Positions 1 through 4,737 of a stretch of 6,646 bases of DNA are shown here, piece after piece. The position numbers and the translations under genes are program-made. Origin of the DNA: Candidatus Brocadiia bacterium (GTDB lineage Bacteria; Planctomycetota; PUPC01; DSUN01); NCBI GenBank assembly GCA_016782825.1, contig JADHXT010000200.1, positions 1 to 6,646 of the forward strand, read 5' to 3'. How positions within the stretch are numbered: the stretch's first letter is position 1; each line of letters begins with the position of its first letter. The notes under the pieces are model-generated. The model was not told the origin of the DNA. It did no database searches and saw only the letters and a program-made list of their open reading frames with translations.

Positions 1-27
1 GGCGCGAAGCCACGCATCTTGCGCCAT
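1..27 (-). CDS. 5' end of an unidentified gene, cut by the window edge
   Basis: On the minus strand an ATG at 27-25 opens a frame that stays open to the window edge and reads M-A-Q-D-A-W-L-R-A. A GGAG Shine-Dalgarno-like motif (plus-strand positions 36-39) lies 8 nt upstream. The ATG is 18 nt after the sulfatase stop codon, so this looks like the next gene of the same operon. Nine residues are too few to identify a product. An in-frame ATG also occurs at 17-15, so the start is not certain. Confidence 0.45.
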
Positions 28-45
28 TGCCTGCTCTCCGTTCGG

Positions 46-1548
46 TTACACCTTGCACCGCTTGGCGAGTCGCTCTTGCATGGCGGCGGCCACGTCGGGG
101 TGTTCGAGGACGACGTTGCGCTCCTCCTTCGGGTCCTTGCGCAGATCGTGGAGGTGGGGGACGCCGACGACGCTCTTCTGGATCGCGTCGGCCTTCTGCT
201 GCACGAAGGCTGGGGTAAAACAGTCCTTCGGCCGCGTGTTCTGGAAGTAGCACCACTGGGGGTCGCGGACGGCGGCGAACGCGCCGAACTCGGTGACCAC
301 GTGGTCGTGGATCGACTGGGCCTCGCCGGTGGCCAGAGGCCAGAAGCTCTTGCCGTCGAGCGGCAGTTTGGCCCGGATGCCGAGCAGGTCGAGGAGCGAG
401 GGGAAGTAGTCCGTGGCGCTGACGAGCGCGTTGACGCGCTTGCCGGCGAAGGCGGGGTCGGGGTGGCGGACGATGAGCGGGAGGCGGGCCACGCACGAGT
501 TGAGGAGCGCCGCGGTCTTCTGCACGCAGCCCTCCTCGCCGAGGTGCGTGCCGTGGTCGGTGGTGAAGACGATGATCGTGTCGTCGAGAATGCCCAGCTT
601 GCGCACGCCCTCGACGAACTTCCCCACGCGGTCGTCCACGAAGGAGCACTCGGCGGCGTAGAGGGCGCGGATGAAGGACAGGTCGTCGGGGCGGATGTCC
701 TTGTGGCGGACGCCGTAGCCGAACATTGTCCGCTCGGCGGGATATTGGTCGGCGTACATCTGTTGGAATCGCTTCGGCGCGTCCCAGGGCTCGTGGGGGT
801 CGAAGGTGTCAAGGAAGAGGAAGCAGCGGCGTTGGGAGCGGGCGTTGCGCTGGAGCCACGCCAGGCCGGCCGTGAGCGTGCGGGCGCAGAAATAGTCGTC
901 CTCGGAGCGGAAGTCCTGTGTGTTCATGAGGTACTGGCGCATCCCCTGGTCGTAGCCGGGGTTCCAGAGGTGTGGGGGCATGTGCTTCTTGGGGTCGAAC
1001 GCCTCGCGGGGGCCGCAACGGTAGGGGTCGGATTCCTGGCCGCGGACCCACTGCCAGGAGTTGAAGTGCTGGTGGAAGTTCATGCCCGGCTTGAAGTGGT
1101 GGTAGGTGTCGGCGATGAAGCCCGTGACGAAGCCCTTGCTGCGCAGCGTCCTGGCGAGATTCGGCTTGCCGCCCTTCATGGGAATCCAGCCGCCGAGCTT
1201 GCGCATGGGGATGATGCTCTTGCCGGTGTGGTAGACGCGACGGCAGGGGATGGTGGGGAGGCCGTCGGCGTAGGCATGGGCGAAGAGAGTGCCCTGGGCG
1301 GCGAGGCGGTCGAGGGAAGGCGTGCGGACGGTCTGGCTGCCATAGCAGCCGAGGTGGTCGGCTCGGAAGGTGTCGGCGACGATGAAGACGAGGTTCTTCG
1401 GCGCCTTCGCCTTGGCCAGCTTGGCCGGGAGCTGGGCCGCGAGGGCGCGGCGGGCGATGGGCGCCGCGGCGAGGCCGCCGGCCAGGGACTTCAAGAAGCC
1501 GCGGCGGCGGACCGACCTCTTCTCTCCTCCGATGGCGTTTTCGCCCAT
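46..1548 (-). CDS. Tat-exported sulfatase-superfamily hydrolase with Thr at the nucleophile position
   Basis: A 500-residue protein of the sulfatase / alkaline-phosphatase superfamily, probably hydrolysing a sulfate or phosphate ester outside the cytoplasm; the substrate cannot be told. The N-terminus is a Tat signal: twin arginines in RRRGFLK (residues 14-20), a hydrophobic stretch, and a likely cleavage after A-L-A (35-37). The fold is recognisable from the first metal-site motif VFIVADTFRADHLGCYG (54-70, ligand D59), FLDTFDPHEPW (245-255), the second metal site TTDHG (D331, H332), the conserved K344 and the following LPLIVRHP stretch. The sulfatase signature C/S-x-P-x-R-x4-T-G aligns to T99-I-P101-C-R103-x4-T-G, so the residue normally converted to formylglycine is threonine. 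The usual second Asp of the first metal motif is also T60. It could be a phosphodiesterase-like or inactive member. The ATG start is supported by AAGGAG 9 nt upstream, located inside the end of rnhA, whose stop is 1 nt away. Confidence 0.9.
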   Translation of the reverse strand: MGENAIGGEKRSVRRRGFLKSLAGGLAAAPIARRALAAQLPAKLAKAKAPKNLVFIVADTFRADHLGCYGSQTVRTPSLDRLAAQGTLFAHAYADGLPTIPCRRVYHTGKSIIPMRKLGGWIPMKGGKPNLARTLRSKGFVTGFIADTYHHFKPGMNFHQHFNSWQWVRGQESDPYRCGPREAFDPKKHMPPHLWNPGYDQGMRQYLMNTQDFRSEDDYFCARTLTAGLAWLQRNARSQRRCFLFLDTFDPHEPWDAPKRFQQMYADQYPAERTMFGYGVRHKDIRPDDLSFIRALYAAECSFVDDRVGKFVEGVRKLGILDDTIIVFTTDHGTHLGEEGCVQKTAALLNSCVARLPLIVRHPDPAFAGKRVNALVSATDYFPSLLDLLGIRAKLPLDGKSFWPLATGEAQSIHDHVVTEFGAFAAVRDPQWCYFQNTRPKDCFTPAFVQQKADAIQKSVVGVPHLHDLRKDPKEERNVVLEHPDVAAAMQERLAKRCKV

Positions 1549-1549
1549 G

Positions 1550-2200
1550 CTACGGGTCTCCTTTCCTCTCCCCGCGTCGTTGTTTGTCGAGCGCCAGGTT
1601 AGCCATGCGGTCGGCGGCGGCGTTTTGCTCGCGCGGCACTTCGATGACCTGCCACCGCTCGAATTGCTCGAGGAGCTGGAGCGCCCGCGCGTGGAGCGGC
1701 TTCAGGTGCGGCGCCTTCACGCGGTAGCGCCCCTGAAGCTGGCGGGCGAGGAGCTGGCTGTCGAGGCTGAAGGTGACCTCGGTGGCGCCCAGCTCGAGGG
1801 CGCGCTCGGCGGCACGGATGACCGCCTGGTACTCCGCCACGTTGTTGGTGGTCTTGCCGATACACTCGCCGAAGTCGAGCAGGGCCTGCCCGCTCTCGTC
1901 CTCGATCACCACGCCGACGGCAGCCGGCCCGGGGTTGCCGCGCGCCGCGCCGTCGCACCGAGCCACCACGGCCAGATGCTCGCCGGCCCGCTGGGGCCGG
2001 GACGGGGAAGGTGAAGGTGAAGGGGGCCGGTGTTTCTCCCTTTCCCTTTCACTTCCCCTTTCACTCTCTTCAAGGCCGAGGCGGCGCCAGAAGGCGGCCA
2101 GCCGGGCGCGCGTGAGCGGGGGGTGTGCGGCCAGCAGCCGGTCTTCGTCGAGGCCCTGGCGGATGAACTCGGCAATCTCACGGTCGGACAGAACGGACAA
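1550..2200 (-). CDS. rnhA: Ribonuclease HI with N-terminal extension and low-complexity linker
   Basis: A 216-residue protein whose C-terminal part (about residues 76-208) is a type 1 RNase H, which cuts the RNA strand of RNA-DNA hybrids. The four acidic catalytic residues are visible: D83 in CDGAARGNPGP, E123 in NNVAEYQAV, D147 in DSQLLARQL, and D197 in AAADRMANLAL near the C-terminus. The usual single-domain enzyme is about 150 residues; here some 75 extra residues precede it. They comprise a predicted helical segment (residues 1-43, with AHPPLTRARLAAFWRRLG) that I cannot assign to a family, then a charged Ser-Glu-Arg stretch and a Ser-Pro repeat (44-70) acting as a linker. The start is TTG at 2200-2198, supported by AGGAG 6 nt upstream. 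The first 23 nt overlap the end of ruvX, and the stop is 1 nt before the sulfatase ATG, so the gene sits inside an operon. Confidence 0.92.
   Translation of the reverse strand: MSVLSDREIAEFIRQGLDEDRLLAAHPPLTRARLAAFWRRLGLEESERGSEREREKHRPPSPSPSPSRPQRAGEHLAVVARCDGAARGNPGPAAVGVVIEDESGQALLDFGECIGKTTNNVAEYQAVIRAAERALELGATEVTFSLDSQLLARQLQGRYRVKAPHLKPLHARALQLLEQFERWQVIEVPREQNAAADRMANLALDKQRRGERKGDP
1558..1563 (-). promoter_or_regulatory. Shine-Dalgarno site of the sulfatase-like gene
   Basis: The minus strand reads AAGGAG here, 9 nt before the ATG at 1548. The site lies inside the last codons of rnhA, which suggests that translation of the two genes is coupled and fixes the sulfatase start ahead of the Tat signal. 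Confidence 0.75.
2004..2070. repeat. GA/CT-rich repeat tract with imperfect inverted repeat, inside rnhA
   Basis: The plus strand has a purine-rich arm (2004-2026, containing GGTGAAGGTGAAGGGGG) followed by a pyrimidine-rich arm (2035-2070, with CCCTTTCACTTCCCCTTTCAC at its core). The second arm is a 12-nt tandem repeat: on the minus strand AGTGAAAGGGGA (2065-2054) is followed by AGTGAAAGGGAA (2053-2042). The first arm is a 6-nt repeat, CCTTCA, on the minus strand. The arms are near-complementary, so the transcript could fold into a bulged hairpin. It encodes the Ser-Glu-Arg and Ser-Pro linker of the RNase H. Confidence 0.6.
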
Positions 2201-2636
2201 TCGGCTCTCCTGCTGATGAGAAACGCTTCTGGGCGTCGAGGTAGCTTTGGAGAAGAATCTGGGCGGACAGGCGGTCGCGGCGCTGCTTGCGCTTCGCGCG
2301 CGACAGGTTGCCCTGGAGCATGGCTCGGTCGGCCTGCACCGAGGTGAGGCGTTCGTCCCACATCACCACGGCGATGCCCAACGCGTCGGCGAGGGCGAGG
2401 GCAAACTCCTGCGAGAGCTTCGCTCGCGGCCCCTGGCTGCCGTCCATGTTGATGGGCATGCCCACGACGATGCGCTCGACCCCGTGCTCGTGGCACGCGC
2501 GGCGGATCGCCTCGGTGACGTCCTGGTCGGGGCCGCGGCGCTCGAGGGTGGGCAGGCCGCCGGCGATGAGGCCCGTGGAGTCGCTCGCGGCGAGGCCGAT
2601 GCGTCGGTCACCGTAGTCGATTCCAAGAATGGTCAT
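2178..2636 (-). CDS. ruvX: RuvX/YqgF family nuclease (putative pre-16S rRNA nuclease)
   Basis: A 152-residue protein of the YqgF/RuvX family, which has an RNase H-like fold. Family members process the 5' end of 16S rRNA in E. coli and have been described as Holliday-junction resolvase-like; which activity applies here cannot be read from sequence. Motifs in order: GIDYGDRRIGLA (5-16, acidic D7), IVVGMPINMDGS (56-67), DERLTSVQADR (94-104, E95), and the C-terminal RDRLSAQILLQSYLD (120-134, D121). Length is typical and all expected acidic residues are present. The ATG start has GGAG 7 nt upstream. The gene follows manC after a 42-nt spacer and its last 23 nt overlap rnhA, so it is probably co-transcribed and translationally coupled. 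Confidence 0.93.
   Translation of the reverse strand: MTILGIDYGDRRIGLAASDSTGLIAGGLPTLERRGPDQDVTEAIRRACHEHGVERIVVGMPINMDGSQGPRAKLSQEFALALADALGIAVVMWDERLTSVQADRAMLQGNLSRAKRKQRRDRLSAQILLQSYLDAQKRFSSAGEPIVRSVRP
2207..2211 (-). promoter_or_regulatory. Shine-Dalgarno site deciding the TTG start of rnhA
   Basis: The minus strand reads AGGAG at 2211-2207, with a 6-nt spacer to the TTG at 2200. It lies within the 3' end of ruvX. It is the main reason to accept a TTG start and an overlapping gene arrangement. Confidence 0.65.
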
Positions 2637-2678
2637 GTCGTGGCTCCGGGGATGTCTGAGGCAATGAGTGGCATCCCG

Positions 2679-3764
2679 CTAGAGGTACTTGTCCATCCGC
2701 CGGGCTTGGAGCTTCTCGACCAGTTTCTTGACCTCCTCGGCGCGTTCCCTCGGGCACACGAGCGTGGCGTCGGGCGTGTGGACGACCACCACGCCTTCCA
2801 TGCCCAGGACGCCCACCAGGTGGTCGTCGTCGCTGATCACCAGCGTGTCGTCCGCGTCGTGGACAACGCACTTCCCGACCACCACGTTGCCCCGTTCGTC
2901 GGCCTCGTCGCTCCGCAGCGCGGCCACGGAGGCCCAGGAGCCCACGTCGCTCCAGTCGTAGTCGGCCTCCACCACGCGAATCGTCTCGGCGTGTTCCATG
3001 ACGGCATAGTCGATGGAGATTTTCTCGAGCGGCTCGTAGGCCTCGCGGAGCACCGTCTCCTCGGACGGGGTCGCGATGGCGGCCTCGATGCGTTCGAGCG
3101 CGGCGTAAAGCTCGGGGGTGAACCGCCGCAGGCAATCGAGGATCACGTCGGCCCGCCAGCAGAACATCCCGCTGTTCCAGTAGTACTCGCCCGACGCGAT
3201 GTACTCGTCGGCTACCTCGCGTGCGGGTTTCTCCCGGAAGCCGTGCACGTCGTAGACGGCGATGTCGCCCACGCTGCGCACCAGTGCGGCGCGGTGCACG
3301 TAGCCGTAGCCGGTGGCCGGATAGGTGGGTTTGATGCCGAAGGTCACGAGGCAGGCCTCCTCGGTGGCCACTTCGGCGGCGGCACGGGTCACCTCGAGGA
3401 ACCGCGCGGCGGGCCGGATCACGTGGTCGGCCGCGAGGATGAGCATCACACCGTCGGGGTCCTCGCGGCGGATGTGGACGGCGGCCAGGCCGATGCACGC
3501 CGCCGTGTCGCGGCCAAAGGGCTCGGCGATGATGCGCGGTGGCGGGCCACTCACCCCCAGCCCGGCCAGCACGTGGCCCACCTGCGATTCGTGGGTGACG
3601 ATGGTGGTGCGCTCGATGGGCACCAGGCCCTCCAGGCGCATCACGGTCTCGGCGATCATCGGCCGCGGCCCCGCAATCGAGAGCACCTGCTTGGGTCGAG
3701 CGGTGCGGCTCTGTGGCCAGAAGCGCGTGCCGCTGCCGCCCGCCATGATGACCGCGTGGACCAT
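2679..3764 (-). CDS. manC: Mannose-1-phosphate guanylyltransferase
   Basis: A 361-residue enzyme that makes GDP-mannose from mannose-1-phosphate and GTP, supplying mannose, fucose or rhamnose-type sugars for glycans. The N-terminal nucleotidyltransferase motif is AGGSGTRFWPQSR (8-20), with K25 as the expected catalytic lysine. Further family motifs follow: EPFGRDTAA (81-89), AADH (111-114), GYGY (152-155), F176 with EKP (178-180), WNSGMF (196-201), SIDYAVME (250-257) and DWSDVGSW (270-277). There is no C-terminal cupin phosphomannose-isomerase domain, so this is the short single-function form, and its length fits. The frame is open further upstream to 3857, but the added residues do not resemble the family. 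AGGAGG 8 nt before the ATG at 3764 decides the start. It begins 4 nt after birA ends. Confidence 0.93.
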   Translation of the reverse strand: MVHAVIMAGGSGTRFWPQSRTARPKQVLSIAGPRPMIAETVMRLEGLVPIERTTIVTHESQVGHVLAGLGVSGPPPRIIAEPFGRDTAACIGLAAVHIRREDPDGVMLILAADHVIRPAARFLEVTRAAAEVATEEACLVTFGIKPTYPATGYGYVHRAALVRSVGDIAVYDVHGFREKPAREVADEYIASGEYYWNSGMFCWRADVILDCLRRFTPELYAALERIEAAIATPSEETVLREAYEPLEKISIDYAVMEHAETIRVVEADYDWSDVGSWASVAALRSDEADERGNVVVGKCVVHDADDTLVISDDDHLVGVLGMEGVVVVHTPDATLVCPRERAEEVKKLVEKLQARRMDKYL

Positions 3765-3768
3765 GGGT

Positions 3769-4584
3769 CTAGCCTCCTGCGATTTCCGCCGCCGCGTGGT
3801 GCGACGTGCTGAGCACAGTCGTCCGCTCGGCCACGAACGCCCGCCGCTCGCCGCCACGAAGCTCCAGTTCGATCCCCGCCACAGGGTCCACGGCCACCAC
3901 CGTGCCGTGCCATGTGGCCCCCGCGCACTCCACCTCCACGTCCTCGCCCACGAGCGAGCCGCGCTGACGCCACGCCGCCGCCACCTGGTCCCAGGCGCCC
4001 TGCCCCGTCTGACGGTAGCGTGCGTCCAGGCGACGCAGCAGCGCCGCGGCCACTTCCTCGCGGACGAACGTGTGCCCCGCAGCCGCCGAGAGCGACGTGG
4101 CGATCGCGCGCACCGCCTCGGGAAACTCCGCCGGCGCCACGTTTACGTTCATCCCCACGCCCGCCACGCAGGCCGTGCCCGCGCCACCTCGGCGCTCGAC
4201 GAGCACACCCGCCAGCTTGCGGCCGGCCACCATCACATCGTTCGGCCACTGGATGACGGCCTGGAGACCGGCCACCTCCTCGACCGCCTCGGAGGCGGCC
4301 AGCGCCGTGAGGGCGGTAAGATGAGCCGGCGTGATGGCTGGATCGGACGGACGCAGAACCACGGACATGAGCAGCCCCGCGCCCCGTGGGCAAAGCCACG
4401 TGCGGCCAAACCGCCCCCGCCCCTGCACCTGCTCCTCCGCGAAGTACACCGCCCCCTCGGCACACCCAGCGGTTGCCCAGGCCCACGCGATGTCGTTGGT
4501 CGAAGATACGCTGCTCAGCGAACGCACCGGGCCGATGAGCGCCTGAGGGTCGAGAAGCTTCTGGATGGCGGCAACGTCGAGCAT
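3769..4584 (-). CDS. birA: Biotin--[acetyl-CoA-carboxylase] ligase, without DNA-binding domain
   Basis: A 271-residue biotin-protein ligase, which activates biotin with ATP to biotinyl-AMP and transfers it to the acceptor lysine of carboxylase carrier proteins such as AccB. Visible motifs: SSTN (27-30) at the start of the catalytic domain, the biotinyl-AMP loop GRGRFGRTW (55-63), WPND (113-116), KLAGVLVE (123-130, with the conserved lysine K123) and GVGMNVNV (142-149). A small beta-rich C-terminal domain follows (about 210-258). The protein begins directly with the catalytic domain and lacks the N-terminal winged helix of E. coli BirA, so it should not itself repress transcription. The frame is open to 4683, but the extra 33 residues look non-homologous and overlap the promoter region. 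The ATG at 4584 has AAGG 5 nt upstream. It is the first gene of the minus-strand operon. Confidence 0.92.
   Translation of the reverse strand: MLDVAAIQKLLDPQALIGPVRSLSSVSSTNDIAWAWATAGCAEGAVYFAEEQVQGRGRFGRTWLCPRGAGLLMSVVLRPSDPAITPAHLTALTALAASEAVEEVAGLQAVIQWPNDVMVAGRKLAGVLVERRGGAGTACVAGVGMNVNVAPAEFPEAVRAIATSLSAAAGHTFVREEVAAALLRRLDARYRQTGQGAWDQVAAAWRQRGSLVGEDVEVECAGATWHGTVVAVDPVAGIELELRGGERRAFVAERTTVLSTSHHAAAEIAGG
3773..3778 (-). promoter_or_regulatory. Shine-Dalgarno site of manC
   Basis: A full AGGAGG on the minus strand, 8 nt before the ATG at 3764, within the last codons of birA. It is the strongest ribosome site in the window. It excludes the upstream in-frame ATG at 3857 and points to coupling of manC to birA translation. 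Confidence 0.8.
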
Positions 4585-4609
4585 GCGGGCCTTACACTCC
4601 AATGGAGCA

Positions 4610-4638
4610 ATTCTAGCCTTTCGCGCAGGATCGCGCAA
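4610..4638 (-). promoter_or_regulatory. Candidate promoter of the birA-manC-ruvX-rnhA-sulfatase operon
   Basis: On the minus strand, TTGCGC (4638-4633) and TAGAAT (4615-4610) are separated by 17 nt. The -10 matches five of six sigma70 consensus bases and the -35 three of six. Transcription would begin near 4603, about 20 nt before the birA ATG. It is a weak to moderate match with ideal spacing and position. Confidence 0.5.
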
Positions 4639-4640
4639 GC
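4621..4640. repeat. Tandem direct repeat TCGCGCA, 10-bp period
   Basis: TCGCGCA occurs at 4621-4627 and again at 4631-4637. The full 10-nt units match at 8 of 10 positions. The pair lies one helical turn apart in the -35/spacer part of the candidate birA promoter, where a regulator could bind. No regulator gene is visible in the window. Confidence 0.5.
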
Positions 4641-4666
4641 ACACCGCGAACGGCCGCGACCCACGG

Positions 4667-4694
4667 TTGACGGCGCCCGCCAATCGGCTATACT
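4667..4694 (+). promoter_or_regulatory. Sigma70-like promoter of murD-trpF
   Basis: TTGACG (4667-4672) and TATACT (4689-4694) are separated by 16 nt; each hexamer matches five of six consensus bases. Transcription is expected to start near 4701, giving a leader of roughly 20-40 nt before the GTG start candidates. This is the best promoter match I saw, and it explains why the murD reading frame should not be extended upstream. Confidence 0.72.
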
Positions 4695-4737
4695 CGTGCT
4701 GGATTCTCGCAGGGAACGGCGTGTGAACGGAGCGGTG

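Noticed and set aside
19..1602. 527-codon open frame on the plus strand opposite the sulfatase-like gene
   Set aside because: It mirrors the sulfatase gene; GC-rich codons leave few stops on the opposite strand. The translation is rich in V, G, A, E and has no recognisable motif, while the minus strand has clear sulfatase motifs and a Tat signal.
2035..2070. Possible CRISPR or satellite array in the CT-rich tract
   Set aside because: There are only two 12-nt units, without spacers of constant length, and they lie in frame inside rnhA.
2637..2678. Intrinsic terminator between manC and ruvX
   Set aside because: The stem is 6 bp with a long loop and no following T-run on the minus strand.
2247..3812. 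521-codon open frame on the plus strand opposite manC and ruvX
   Set aside because: It spans two well-supported minus-strand genes, is His/Val/Gly-rich, and matches no family I know. It is a codon-bias shadow.
3765..3857. N-terminal extension of manC by 31 residues
   Set aside because: It overlaps birA, is Arg/Ser-rich without family similarity, and the AGGAGG site clearly serves the ATG at 3764.
4585..4683. N-terminal extension of birA by 33 residues
   Set aside because: It is too short for a winged-helix domain, does not resemble the family, and covers the candidate birA promoter.
3325..4722. Upstream extension of the murD frame giving a 930-residue protein
   Set aside because: The added part is antisense to manC and birA, has no domain, and runs through the murD promoter; start evidence points to 4738 or 4723.
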